NCBI RefSeq assembly: GCF_963678975.1
Contig: NC_089281.1
Coordinates: 6,349,277-6,413,276, forward strand
Direction of reading: 5' to 3'
DNA length: 64,000 nt
Source of the DNA: Dysidea avara
Lineage: Eukaryota > Porifera > Demospongiae > Dictyoceratida > Dysideidae
In this document: piece after piece, positions 1 through 10,870 of the stretch
Position numbering within the stretch: position 1 is the stretch's first letter
Layout: each line of letters begins with the position of its first letter
Notes under the pieces: model-generated
What the model was told of the DNA's origin: nothing
The model's input: only the letters and a program-made list of their open reading frames with translations
The model's database searches: none
Made by a program: the position numbers and the translations under genes

Positions 1-288
1 AGAGAGGTACATCCCATTCCACATGTGGAAGACACCTTGGCTCAACTTTAAGGAGGGAAAGTGTTTTCTAAATTAGACGCCAACAGTGGCTTTTGGCAAG
101 TGCCTTTAGCTAAGAACTGCAGACACCTTACCACCTTTATTACACCTTTCGGGCGTTATTGCTTCAATAAACTCCCGTTTGGGATATCTAGCGCCCCGGA
201 GTTTTTTCAGAAACAAATGAGCCACATTTTAGAAGGTCTGCCAGGTGTCCTTTTGTCATTTAGACGACATATTAGTGTTTGGCAGTGA
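1..288 (+). pseudogene. Reverse transcriptase fingers/palm fragment of the gypsy element
   Basis: The frame starting at base 1 reads typical gypsy RT sequence up to an in-frame stop at 49-51. It resumes with FSKLDANSGFWQV, which holds the first catalytic aspartate, and continues through TPFGRYCFNKLPFGISSAPE. It then leaves frame within a run of T bases near 250, just before the double-aspartate motif, and ends at 288. The second frame picks up the RT thumb at 320. The stop and the frameshift together mean no functional RT can be made from this copy. Confidence 0.9.
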
Positions 289-319
289 CAGAACCGAACA
301 TGACACTTGACTACGAGCT

Positions 320-2005
320 GTGCTGCTTAGAATTCGTGGTGCTGGAATAACTCTGAACAGAGCCAAGTGTGAATTTGGGAAACATGAAATTACCTTCCTT
401 GGTCACATTATCAACCAATCTGGTATCTTTGCTGATCCTGAGAAGCTTTCTGCCATTAAAGAGATGCCTCCCCCTACTAATATTACCGAACTACGTAGGT
501 TCATGGGGGTAATCAACCAGCTTGGAAAGTTTTCTCCAAACACAGCCGAACTCTCTGCTCCATTACGTACACTGCTCAGCACCAATCAAGCTTGGTTTTG
601 GGGTCCAGATCAAGATAGAACCTTTAATCAATTGAAAACAGAACTCACAACACCTCACATATTGACCATGTATGACCCTAAAGCACAAACTAAAATATCC
701 GCAGATGCTTCATCTTTTGGTCTTGGTGCAGTACTCCTTCAGGCTAAGGGCTCATCCTGGCATCCAGTTGCATACGCTTCCCGTTCTATGACCAGCACTG
801 AACGTAGATACGCCCAAATAGAAAAAGAGGCGTTGGCTATCACCTGGGCTTGTGAGAAGTTTAGTAGCTACATTATTGGCAATCAGATCCTCTTAGAAAC
901 CGACCATAAACCCCTAGTACCACTGCTGACTTACAAGCACCTAGAGAATCTTCCTCCAAGAGTACTTCGATTTCGACTCCGTCTAATGAGGTTTGCTTAC
1001 AATGTTGTTCATGTTGCTGGTAAATACCTTCATACTGCTGATCTACTTTCCAGGGTACCACAACATACCTCTCCGGATGCCCAGAGTTTATCCCAGCAGG
1101 AGGATATTGAATATTTCATACAAAGTGTTACCTCCTATTTACCAGCTAGTGAGAAACGTTTACAAGTCTACCGTCAAGAGCAATCTGAGGATCCAGTCAC
1201 TAAAACAGTCATATCCTATTGTCAATCAGGGTGGCCTAAGCACTCTTCACTTCAAAAGGACCTCAAACCCTTTTGGCCATTTCGTGGTGAGTTGAGCCTA
1301 TACAATGGGTTGTTGCTGTATGGGAGTCGTATTGTTGTACCTGTCAAACTTCGTACTGAGACTCTAGAAAAAATCCACCAGGGCCATCAAGGGATAAACC
1401 GGTGCCTCCTTCGATCAGTGTCATCTGTATGGTGGCCTGGGGTGTCTAAAGCTATTGAAGCTTATGTAAAGAGCTGCCCCCACTGTCAGAAGACATACAT
1501 TCCTTCCCGAGAGCCACTGATCATTTTGCCACTACCACAAAGGCCTTGGGAGAGAGTAGCTGCAGATCTATTTGAACTGGATGGCACCCAACACCTCCTG
1601 GTAATTGACTACTACTCAAGATACCCAGAAGTCATTCAGCTACATAGCACTACTTCAACCACTATAGTGAATGCCCTCAGATCGATTTTTGGACGACATG
1701 GTATCCCGTCAACACTAGTAACTGACAATGGACCACAGTTTAACTGCAGTACCTTTAAACAGTTTTCCTCGCTATATGGCTTCCATCATGTTACAAGTAG
1801 CCCAAGATACCCACAAAGCAACGGGTTGGTGGAGAGAGCAGTGAGGACGGTTAAAGGGTTACTGAAAGGGTCTTCAGATCCGCACATGGCATTACTCAGC
1901 TATCGAGCCACCCCACTCCCATGGTGTTCTCTCAGCCCTGCAGAGTTATTGTTTGGACGGAAAATTGTCACAGACTTACCTCAACTTTCCCCTCTGCTGA
2001 CTTAA
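320..2005 (+). pseudogene. RT thumb, RNase H and integrase of the gypsy element
   Basis: This is a 561-codon open stretch. Residues 1-90 are the RT thumb/connection (LGHIINQSGI). RNase H covers about 122-245 with the expected acidic set D129, E168, D195 (TDHKPL) and D241. The integrase zinc finger uses H353, H356, C386 and C389 (SCPHCQK). The integrase core has D416, D469 (VTDNGPQF) and E505 (NGLVERA), a D,D-35-E spacing. The frame stops shortly after the core, and the C-terminal part continues in another frame. Catalytic residues remain intact here, so decay of the copy is fairly recent. Confidence 0.92.
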
Positions 2006-2418
2006 AACATTTTAAGAAAACAGACGAAGCCTACAAGTCCAAACAACAAATACAATTCAACCGCAGGCACAGAACTAGATCCCTTCCAATGCTTAACACC
2101 AATACTCCAGTTTGGGTGCGAACCGGGAGACAGCAAGTACCAGGGACAATAGTTTCAAAGTCTCACATGCCTAGATCCTATACAGTTCGGACTTCCTCAG
2201 GATTAGTTCGCAGAAACCGTCATCACCTGGCACCCAGGATAGGAGGTCCTTCACAATATTACAGAGATGTAGACCTGGAGATTGACACACCTCTTCCAGA
2301 GGAACCCATAAGTGAGGGAGCAGCTAATGCTACAGAACATCAGACATTGCCAAGATCTCCGATCCGGACTCGTTTACAAACTGGCACTACAATGAGACCC
2401 CCGAAACGTTATTCTTAA
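1986..2418 (+). pseudogene. Integrase C-terminal tail of the gypsy element, frameshifted
   Basis: After the stop at 2003-2005 the protein homology continues in the frame of base 1 (DLKHFKKTDEAYKSKQQIQF), followed by a basic linker, a VWVRTGRQQVPGTIVSK segment resembling the SH3-like GPY/F region, and a low-complexity tail ending RPPKRYS at the stop in 2416-2418. The tail belongs to the upstream integrase, and the break is a small indel near 1990-2000. Confidence 0.85.
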
Positions 2419-2580
2419 GAAAGGGAGATGATGTATGGACTGAACTGGTTGACTCACACCTGTGCATGCACCACTAGTAGTTATATCATGCTGACACATT
2501 CTGTACTTGTATTCTAATTATATCGCACACTGCACGCATGCGCGATAGAGTCAATTAGTAATATTGAGCACATGTTACAA
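2417..2580 (+). other. Polypurine tract and probable start of 3' LTR
   Basis: AAGAAAGGGAGA at 2417-2428 directly follows the pol stop and is followed by TGATGTATGG at 2429, the arrangement expected for a polypurine tract and a TG-starting LTR. The LTR 3' end is not certain; a CA-type end in the TGTTACA around 2573-2579 would give a short LTR of about 150 bp. With no 5' LTR in the window the boundaries cannot be confirmed. Confidence 0.55.
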
Positions 2581-2959
2581 ATAGCACTCAACGTAATCCC
2601 TTCTGCAAATTGGTTGCCTTACAGGTGGTGGATATTTCCAATGACAGTGTATGTGGGGAAGAAATTCAGACACGAACAACTGACAAGCTTGCAAGATGAC
2701 AGCAGCATTAGTGTTATGGATCAACCACCAATGACTCTGGTCATGTATTTATCGTAGTCCTTCAACTCCTCTCAATACCAGTGTCTCATTCTTTCACTGA
2801 AGTTACTCATTTATTCATGCCCTGCTCATTTGTAAACACTAAATCCAGCCTGATCCTTGTTGGTTTGGTAACACGTTGGAATAAGAACAAGTCATCTACT
2901 GAGTCAAGAAAAGGTGTGATGTGACAATTGGTATGGTATTGTAATTAATTCATCCACTA

Positions 2960-3270
2960 TCCATTTTATTCAACAAGTCACATTTTTGAGTGGTACTTTA
3001 CAAACAGATTGGAAGTGTGCCATTGTAACACAGATTCATAAGAAAGGTGCATGGAATCTTGCTAGTAACTACTGACTACCAATTTGGCCAGGCAGATCAT
3101 GTTCCAGTTCTACCCAGTTATTACAGGTATTGGATTACCTTACTCAGCATCTGGATAATGGCTACTGTGTTGATGCAATCTACAAAAAGCATATGACACT
3201 GTCCCAGACCAACGTTTGTTGCCAACGTTAACTTCATTGGGCATTCATAGTAATCTCTTAGAAACTTCTT
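2960..3270 (+). pseudogene. LINE reverse transcriptase fragment (CR1/jockey-like)
   Basis: Translation on the plus strand gives, with frame breaks, a DWKCAIVTQIHKKG segment, then TQLLQVLDYLTQHLDNGY and YDTVPDQRLLPTLTSLG. These are the fingers and first palm motif of non-LTR reverse transcriptases, normally far further apart, so the copy has an internal deletion as well as frameshifts. No complete ORF, promoter or 3' tail could be placed. Confidence 0.65.
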
Positions 3271-4367
3271 ATCTAACAGAAAGCAGCAATTAAATTACAA
3301 CTAGCAGTTTGCTTTATGTAGGAAAGACTATCATGTAATTCAGTAATTCATCTTGATCAACACTTTATATGCAACATAGTAAATAAACAACAGTGAACCA
3401 ACACTGGGATGCCTATGCACCACTTGGGCACTTGAACTTTGTGCAGGAAATCCTCCTGGGGCAGAGCTAGTTAGTAACCCACAGGAGGACTGTCCATTTC
3501 TCACACACACAGAGAGGTCACAGAACTTAAATTCCACAACAACCCCAACTCTAAGCGAGACAAGGACAGTTGGGCATTTGTTTCTCCAGTTTACACCAGG
3601 TACCCATTGATGTTACAGCTGGGTGGGTTAACAGCTGGGTGGACTACATGGTGCTTACACCACACACATACACTATCCTGTACAAGGATACGAGTACAAT
3701 GGAATCTGTCTATAGGACTTAGTAAAAGTACAGTATCTTAGTTCATGAAATGACACTATTGGTGATTGATTTTAAGGTGTCTCCATAAACGATACCACAA
3801 TATATCTTATATCACGATAATCGTGATAGAAACATTTCATGATCAAGCGTACACTTTAACATAATACACATCCGCATTGAATAACCATTTCCATATTGTA
3901 CTATACACACTACATACAGGAGCTTTAAGTGCCAAAGGCACTGAGGCTACACATATTCATTCAACTGAGACATATCCTGGCATCAGCTTTTAAATTGTTG
4001 ACTTGTTCATTATATGTGTGTACAGGCTTCCTTATGAAAGCTCAGGCTGACCACTCTGTATGCGTTGGCTTGGGTGTCTTTCTGTTGGATATTTATGGCT
4101 GGTGATTCCCTTTGACTTTCACTATGCAAAGCAGTGGGTCTTACCAGAGGCAAGGCATATCCATGAACTCATGACCATGGTGAAATGTGGGTCTTTATGT
4201 ATATGACACTATATATCATGACACAGCTCACACACTTCTAAATTATAAATTTTAATCCAACAGGATTCACCATACGGCAAAGGAGCTAAGCAATTGTATA
4301 ATAAGTAAGGGAGCATTATGGCCCCGTATTATAAACTCTTGATGTAATCAAGAACCTTTGGACAATA

Positions 4368-4533
4368 CACTGAAACCTCTCTAATCCAACAGCTCTGTAA
4401 TCACTATAATCTGACATAGTTTTGTATACCAAACAGACTTTTTCTATGTAATACTACCTCAATAATCTGACATCCTTGCTAATCTGACACAAATTCTTAT
4501 CCCAATGAGCATCGGATTATAGAGGTTTCACTG
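4368..4533. mobile_element. Pogo/Tc1-like MITE, 166 bp, TA target duplication
   Basis: The left end CACTGAAACCTCTCTAATCC and the inverted right end (CAGTGAAACCTCTATAATCC) agree at all but two of 20 positions. TA lies on both sides (4366-4367 and 4534-4535). The interior holds AATCTGACA-type repeats and no coding sequence. Ends of the CAGTGAAACCTCT type are known from pogo/Tigger-type non-autonomous elements; the family assignment is from memory. Confidence 0.8.
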
Positions 4534-5549
4534 TACAGTGTAATGTGGACTAGTGATGCCACAATATGAAAATTTTAATATCATGATATCATGGGACTTA
4601 TATCACGATAGTTAATGTTTTCACAGGGAAAGTTTTATTCAATCAACTTATAACAATGATTTGACGAAGTTGACAATATTATTGATTTTTATGGATCACC
4701 ACATGTTGCCAGAGAAATATCCTTATATTTTGCAAATATATCAAGCAGCTTTTCACTAAATAATGTGTGTTTCTTGTATCACAATATAGCCTTTTCTCTA
4801 TCATGATTATTGTGAGTGCAGAGTAAGTATGTACGTGTAGTGTAAGCAGTTTGAAAGAGGACACACAGTATCTCTTTCATAGTAATAGCTAGATAGGTGA
4901 CAACAAAACTCTCACACAACAGCATTATTATAGTACTCTTTGTTTGTCATTAACCCATCAAAGTTATATACCACGTGTTCTTTAGTTTGAGCACTGGGTA
5001 GATTGTACCCAAGTTGACCTCAAAGTAAATGGCACATCAATAATATCCTGTACTCCAATCTTTGTCTAGCATTTTGCAATTGGTCAAAGGACAAGCACAG
5101 TTTGTAAAGTGTATACCACAATCAATACTTTTAGAATAACAAGAACATAAACAAGAGTCAAGTGTGTTTTTAGTAAAAGTCTCGGGCTTATCCTAGAGGA
5201 TTTGTTGTTCCAGGAGAATGGTTTTCTTCTGCAATTCCCCACCACAGTCTGGCCTGGAGTATTATGGTAGGTTGGGTGTGACACTGATAGGTGCACTCAA
5301 TATGACTCAATGCTTTAACAGAGAAAATTTTGTGATAAAAACACACTGGAAACATGTGTTAGATCTGATGAATTTTCTCTTTTTCATTACCAGGCATTCA
5401 GCCCTATGCATACAACGTAGACAAGTTAATATCTTCCACATTGAAGCTAGTATTGAAGCTACCCACTAGTTCAGTGGCTATACATGTATATCTGGCACTC
5501 GATCTGGCAACTTGAAACAACCCCGCTGCTGAGGCAACTTTTTAGCCGC

Positions 5550-5625
5550 AGCACCGGTGGTACAGTGGTTATTATGAGTACGGATTCCCAGGTTCGAGCC
5601 CCTGCTGAGGCAACCACCAGGTATA
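5550..5625 (+). repeat. tRNA-derived SINE head
   Basis: A box-A-like TGGTACAGTGG at 5558-5568 and a box-B GGTTCGAGCCC at 5591-5601 sit at tRNA-like spacing. The acceptor ends do not pair cleanly, so this is read as a SINE head and not a functional tRNA gene. The region downstream to about 5750 has no recognisable LINE-type tail. Confidence 0.6.
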
Positions 5626-5726
5626 AATACGATATATCCTCTGATCTTGTCCATGGTACTACGAGTGGTACTAAAAGATCACTCGTAATAGTTGAAAAAC
5701 AACGGTTGACCATGAGGCACTTAACT

Positions 5727-5732
5727 CACGTG
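5727..5732. promoter_or_regulatory. E-box CACGTG upstream of the first GNAT gene
   Basis: A perfect palindromic CACGTG lies about 95 bp before the chosen GNAT start, followed by a GC-rich GGGGGCGCGCC. The same hexamer occurs just upstream of the ATG at 50442 (minus) and at 53384 (plus). Binding is not shown by sequence alone. Confidence 0.4.
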
Positions 5733-5827
5733 ATCGGGGGCGCGCCATGTTAAAGTCTGCACATAACGAGATTCAAAGAGAAGATCAGGCTGGCAGGAAA
5801 TTTGGTGGTTTTGACTCGGTGGTCAAA

Positions 5828-6766
5828 ATGGCAAATTTTGTTGTTCGAAAAAGATCTCCCCAAGAATTGACACAAGAAGATATAGACGCGTTGCTGAAAT
5901 GGACAACAGACGAGGGTATGGCCCCTTACGTACGCCCTAATGATATTAGCCATATGTACAGCGGTCCACCGTACTTGGATGTTAAGGTCTTCTTTGGGTT
6001 TCTTGACGGAAAGAGGATAGGACACGTTGCATTGATTACTTTGGGAAAAGACGGCGACGTCATGCAATATATCACAATGTTCATAGTGGAGAAACCACTA
6101 CGAGGGAAGGGATATGGATTGAAGATTTGGAAAGCTATGTGGGAGTGCAGAGACACTAGTGCTAATATTTGTTTAGATTCTATCACCACTATGATGTCTC
6201 AGTATGAGTCAATGGGTCTAAACATTATTGGGTGGGACAACAGAGAGTATATTATATCTCTTTCGGCAATTACAGAGAAGTATAAGATGACTGAGAGTAT
6301 TGGAAATGTCTCTGCTAAGCCACTAAGTGAAGTTGAGTTTGATAAATTTGATGAGTACAATGCAAAGGTATACGGTCTTCATCGAACAGTTTTCATCAAG
6401 CGATGGGCGACACTTCCTGAAAGCTTTACTTGGGTAGCAGTAAATGAGAATGATGATACTGTCGGATGTATCACCATAAGAGAGGGTGCAGATAAACAGG
6501 ATGCCATCGTTGGTCCTTGGTATTCAGACAACTTGGAGATTGCCAAGAAGTTGATTTACACAGCAGCCCAAACTATGAGTAGCCAGACATCATCAAAGAA
6601 CCTAAGAATGCTAATGTGTTCCCCAGCAGGCAAGTCAAATGCCATTCAAATGATTGAAAATGATTTTGGAGTAAAGCCTGGTTTTATTGCTGTTCGCATG
6701 TGCAGTAAGAAGCCAAAAGTTGATGTAAGCAAGGTCATTGCAATACATTCAAGTGGCTATAATTAA
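5828..6766 (+). CDS. Double-GNAT N-acetyltransferase, YitH/HolE-like, copy 1
   Basis: Single-exon 312-residue protein. An in-frame ATG exists 81 bp upstream, but the three sister genes all start at the MANFVV Met, so that start is preferred. The N-terminal GNAT fold covers about 10-130, with the acetyl-CoA pyrophosphate loop R92-G-K-G-Y-G97 after strand YITMFIVEKP. A second GNAT-like half covers about 175-300 (VYGLHRTVFIKRW, then IVGPWYSDNLEIAKKLI), the layout of Acetyltransf_18 proteins such as YitH and HolE. It would transfer an acetyl or acyl group from CoA to an unknown amine. No signal peptide or membrane segment is seen, so it is probably cytosolic. Residue 31 is Met where the sisters have Trp. 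Confidence 0.9.
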   Translation: MANFVVRKRSPQELTQEDIDALLKWTTDEGMAPYVRPNDISHMYSGPPYLDVKVFFGFLDGKRIGHVALITLGKDGDVMQYITMFIVEKPLRGKGYGLKIWKAMWECRDTSANICLDSITTMMSQYESMGLNIIGWDNREYIISLSAITEKYKMTESIGNVSAKPLSEVEFDKFDEYNAKVYGLHRTVFIKRWATLPESFTWVAVNENDDTVGCITIREGADKQDAIVGPWYSDNLEIAKKLIYTAAQTMSSQTSSKNLRMLMCSPAGKSNAIQMIENDFGVKPGFIAVRMCSKKPKVDVSKVIAIHSSGYN

Positions 6767-7917
6767 CTGTTGCAGTGAAATGTATGTGAACTTTAATTTC
6801 TTTATGCATTACTTGACATTTAGGTGTTGATTGTATACAATGATTAACCAATTTAAGATAACATGCAGGGAAGAGAATGTTAACTGGCTGTGCCTGTACT
6901 ACTATGAGAGACTCTCATTGTGTTTGTGTAGCAGCATATACTGCAGAGTCTCTCATTCTATTTGGTCCCTGTGTAGTCACAGCTAGTGCATGATCCCCTC
7001 CATATAAGTACACCAAATTTTAGGCTTGATTAGGGATCATAGAAATAAAAGTAAACAAGAGAGGTTGTCTATATACCTAGCTGCAAGACATTCAATCCCT
7101 ACTTTCAGTCAATTTTTCTTTGTCCTCTTTTGTATTGTAATTATGACTGGTGAAACAGCATATACTGCATCAAAAGAAAGAATGGCTCCATTTAAATTAA
7201 TTTTGTGTCTGGCAACTAGCTATATACCCAGTATTGCAAATTTTTTTAATAACAAAATTCTCTGTATATTCTCCAATAGAACCATGGAATAAAATAACAC
7301 GCATTTAAGTTGAGATTGCTCTGTCATACAAGTCCCAATGGGGATGGAAATCACTTTGGGGTTTGTCCACACATTGATCATTATGGTTTTATTGTGCACA
7401 TTACATCTAAGTAAGTTTTGTGTTGTTTTGTAATCTTTTAATATATGCAGAATTCTTTACAATGTACTGTCAGGTAGAAGGTATTCACTGGTGCTTACTT
7501 TAAAGTGTGCAGTTACTTTGCTCAGGTTTACAATTTTCAACTACACAACAATTTTCTGATGGTTGTGTCATCAACTCAGAAGTATAAACCACTTCAAAGT
7601 CCTCATAATAATGCCATAATTGAAACCACAACTCCACCCTAGGTATTTTTGCATCATTGTGACACCTCCACTTTACCTTTATAAGTTGTTAACTTAATCG
7701 TTTTACTTACTTGAGATAGCCACTTACTATTGCATGCATATAGTCTATATGCATGCAAAAGTAGCTATAATTTCAACCCAACAAACTATATATTTCTGAG
7801 ATCAGCAAAATCTATTGAGCATATAAAAGTGCATTTTCCCTAAATTTAAAAATTGGGCTGGAATTGCCTATAATATCAACTACTGAAAAATGTAATAGTC
7901 ATATGCTTCATTTTCAG

Positions 7918-8100
7918 CTTTTGTCAGCCTGTTAAACAATGTTACAAATTAAGAACAGTACAACTGCAATCAATCCAGTTGCTATGAAAAATACAGAGTT
8001 ACCATTCTAAATGTAATAGTCAGCAGAAGGAAGCCAAAGCACTACTACGAATTGACACCTAGTGAAAATAATGGGACACAAAAGCTTAACAAGGACAAAG
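7918..8100 (+). pseudogene. Exon-like block, decayed copy (sister of 38516-38711)
   Basis: It is bounded by TTTTCAG and GTAAGT, like its sister at 38516-38711, but stop codons and indels break the reading frame. The shared ends include the ENNGTQ and NKDKG coding segments. It is probably a dead duplicate of one exon of an unknown gene. Confidence 0.5.
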
Positions 8101-8966
8101 GTAAGTCCATGATGCGTGCATTGTGGTATTCCAAAAGTAACACAGCAGTGAAAAAACCAAGCCTGCAGCCTTCTGAAGGCACCTTGGGGCTTGGTTATAT
8201 CTCACCAATACTGCTAAGGTGTTATGAAGGCATTGCATGGCTTGTTTCTGGTTGATTTGTTTTGTGAGAATATCCAAACCTCCATGATCCCTATTCCCAG
8301 GGGCGTAGCCAGGATTTTTTGAAGGGGTTCAGAGTTAAGTGGAATGCCTTAAGGGGAAGGCCTGGGTGCTTCCCCTAGACCGCTATTTATGCAGCTTATA
8401 GAAACTATAAACCTATTGTAAAACTAACTATTCACTTCCAGACAGCATACTGACAGCCAGCTTCAATTTCCTAGCACACAGAAGTCCTCCACACTCGAGT
8501 GCCTTAGTTGGCACCTATACATTATTCTCGGCCGGTCCTCCTGTTGATGGTCACTTCAGACTTGGCTTGTACTCCAATATGTTCGAGACATCACGTGCCC
8601 ACAATATGTAACAAATAAACAAACCATTCATCAGGTAACTATACATCAACAATTCACAGTTTGTTCTAACCTGACACATGTATAACACGACCACTCAAGT
8701 TTAGCAGCTGCTGCCTTGTAATATGTCCCAACCAACCATTGAACAGTCCTTTGCCATTTCACTCGTGCCATTCAACTATGCATCATGTGCATAGTTGATC
8801 ACGTGATGTAATAGATACGATTTGCAATGGTTCAGCATTATAATGTGATGTGACCCTCAAGAGTAGTACAGAGGAGCGCAGTGAGCAAGTAGCTACCTGA
8901 GAGCTCCAGAGCTGTAAGATTTGGCATGATTTTGAATTTAAAAAAATTCTGCCTCTGAAAGGGGGG

Positions 8967-9215
8967 TTATTATTATCAGGAGCTTATAAGCACCGAAGAT
9001 GCCATGACTGGTACTGTTCATCTCGTGTTGCACAGCACTAGTGAATTTGTTTATAATGACTAAGCAGGCGTGTAGGGTGGCCTGTGTGGTTGGTGAGGTT
9101 TCAACACTATTATGGTATAAGGTAAGTTTGGATTTCGACACTGTTACCACACAACTTCATGGAAGTTTCACGCTCCTTTGCGTCTTCGGCGCTTATAAGT
9201 TCCTGTTATTATTAT
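8967..9215. repeat. Inverted repeat with arms of about 36 bp
   Basis: The arms at 8967-9002 and 9180-9215 share CAGG-A-(G/A)-CTTATAAGC followed by (A/G)CCGAAGA, in inverted orientation, each next to an (ATT)n or (AAT)n run. The right arm abuts the tail of the LINE end described next. It could be a small foldback element or a repeat into which the LINE inserted. Confidence 0.55.
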
Positions 9216-9420
9216 TACTGTGTAAACCTCACACAGAGTATACAACACAGATAATGGTACAAATGAGTGCTATAACAGATAGTGTGCTAGTATTTTTAAA
9301 TTCATCTAAGTTGTTGATCATCACCAGTGACTTGGGGAGATTATTCCACATCTTGATAGCTGAAGGTAGGTAGGAATGTGCAAAGGTCTCAGTGCAGACA
9401 TACCAAGTCTCACGCATTGG
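9200..9420 (-). pseudogene. LINE 3' end: C-terminus of reverse transcriptase ORF plus tail
   Basis: On the minus strand a 62-codon stretch (9229-9417) reads HSYLPSAIKMWNNLPKSLV and then INNLDEFKNT, the signature C-terminus of CR1/jockey-type ORF2. After it come an AT-rich 3' UTR and a TAATAATAATAA tail near 9207-9220, the usual 3' tail of such elements. It is 5'-truncated. Confidence 0.75.
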
Positions 9421-9980
9421 GCGTGAGTCTCACTCAACTGCATGCAATCTCACGCTCACACGCATGGAACTGCTAATCTCACACATTGCAGAGTGGCTAT
9501 ACTCTTCTTCAACATTTGCCATTAATTACAAGCTCCAAGTCTAACTACATGCGCTTATAACTGAATACAGTAGTTATACTTATAGGCACTTGCCTCTATT
9601 TTAAACATTTAAGGCACTAAAGTAGGCATTAGATCGAGTTTGGCGGGATTACAAGGATGGACTGTGTGGCAGTACTACCATTCATTGTGTGATGGATTCT
9701 ATCTAAAGCTGAGAGCTAGCCATGAAGTGACTGCAGCTGAATTTGAGGAAAAGTAGTTTAGCTATCCAACTGCACTAATATAATAGATCCATTAATTTGC
9801 TTACAGACCTCTCAACTCTCACAATTTGGTCGTGAGACACACAATTTCAGCCTTCATATCACGACCGCTTTCTGATCACATGATTTCTCACGATTTTCAA
9901 TAAAATTTTCTAAGGCATGCTAAATCTCCTTGATTTAAGCCACAAAATGTCTATGTAGCAGGTATCACATGATCAGTTAG

Positions 9981-10870
9981 AGGAACTCACCTAGTATCGG
10001 ACGGGCTCCAAAATCGGACGCAATTACTCGAGCTACAACAGGAATTTTTGAACAACTCATATGTCTTTAGATAGTTCAAGGCTGTGGGACTTTGGGCACC
10101 AAGTATCAGCTTTCTCGGCTTCTTTGTCTGGTGGCAGCAGCCCTGCAAAGTCATTTCCTATTAATACGTATAATCGGAAAAAAACAGTCTATTCACGGAC
10201 ACTCACCGTCTACATATCAGACTTACATTCACTCCACAGTTTTCTATCTTAAAGTAGCAGAGTAACTCATCTACTTTCTAAATATCCCTGGTTTATTTAA
10301 TCAAATCCTTTTAATCACGAATTACAAATCAAATAAAATGAGACGTCACTGGAGAAATAGTTGCCACCATAAATTTAGGTATACGGAAACTTGATTAAGT
10401 ATACGTTGTTTGAGATACGTTTACAGGAACTGTTCACCGTATACTTTTACAAACACCGTTTACTTACGTATACTTAAATTCATAGTGCGATTATTACTCC
10501 AGTGACGTCTCATTTTATTTGATTTGTAATTTGTGATTAAAGGAATTTGTGTACATAAACCAAGGATATTTAGAAAGTAGATGAGTTACTCTACTACTTT
10601 AAGGTAGAAAACTGTTGATTGAATGCAAGTCTGATATGTAGACGGTGAGTGTCCGTGAATCGACTGTTTTTTCCGATTATACGTATTAATAGGAAATGAC
10701 TTTGCAGGGTTGCTGCCACCAGACAAAAAAGCCGAGAGAGCTGATACTTGGTGCCCAACGTCCCACAGCCTTGAACTATCAAAAGACATCTGAGTTGTCC
10801 AAAAATTCCTGTTGTAGTTTGAGTAATTGCATCCGATTTTGGAGCCCGTCCGATTTTAGGTGAGTTGCTC
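9981..10870. mobile_element. 890-bp foldback element with arms of about 360 bp
   Basis: The left arm (about 9981-10360) and right arm (about 10492-10870) are near-perfect reverse complements. The spacer of about 130 bp is itself partly palindromic (GTATAC-rich). The ends read AACTCACCT and AGGTGAGTT. The mirrored short open frames at 10061-10252 and 10586-10789 encode the same peptide on opposite strands because of the palindrome and are not genes. No transposase is present. Confidence 0.88.

Larger units (their letters stand above)
1..2428 (+). mobile_element. Ty3/gypsy LTR retrotransposon, 3' part, degenerate
   Basis: The order reverse transcriptase, RNase H, integrase zinc finger, DDE core and C-terminal tail is that of Ty3/gypsy pol. 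The element enters from the left edge, so gag, protease and the 5' LTR are not visible. The pol frame is broken at least three times: an in-frame TAA at 49-51, a frameshift in the palm just before the catalytic aspartates near 250, and a frameshift near 1990-2000. A purine-rich tract at 2417-2428 just after the last stop looks like the polypurine tract, and the TG at 2429 is a plausible 3' LTR start. This is a dead copy. Confidence 0.93.
5790..8290 (+). repeat. Segmental duplication unit A1 (GNAT gene plus 3' flank)
   Basis: Unit A1 matches unit A2 (36225-38930) in order and orientation: the GNAT gene, its 3' flank, an AAGTAAACAAGAGAGGTTGT segment, a conserved CAACTCAGAAGTATAAACCA stretch and an exon-like block ending at a GTAAG. 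Similarity extends about 1.5 kb past the stop with scattered indels. A shorter version without the GNAT gene lies at 23525-24010. Extents are by eye. Confidence 0.85.

Noticed and set aside
5550-5625. Functional tRNA gene
   Set aside because: A and B boxes are present but the acceptor stem and anticodon arm do not fold cleanly; a SINE head fits better.
5747-5827. N-terminal extension of GNAT copy 1
   Set aside because: The extra 27 codons are not kept in sister genes, which all begin MANFVV.
10061-10789. MSLDSSRLWD/MSFDSSRLWD frames
   Set aside because: Mirror images from the 890-bp palindrome; one arm is shifted by small indels.
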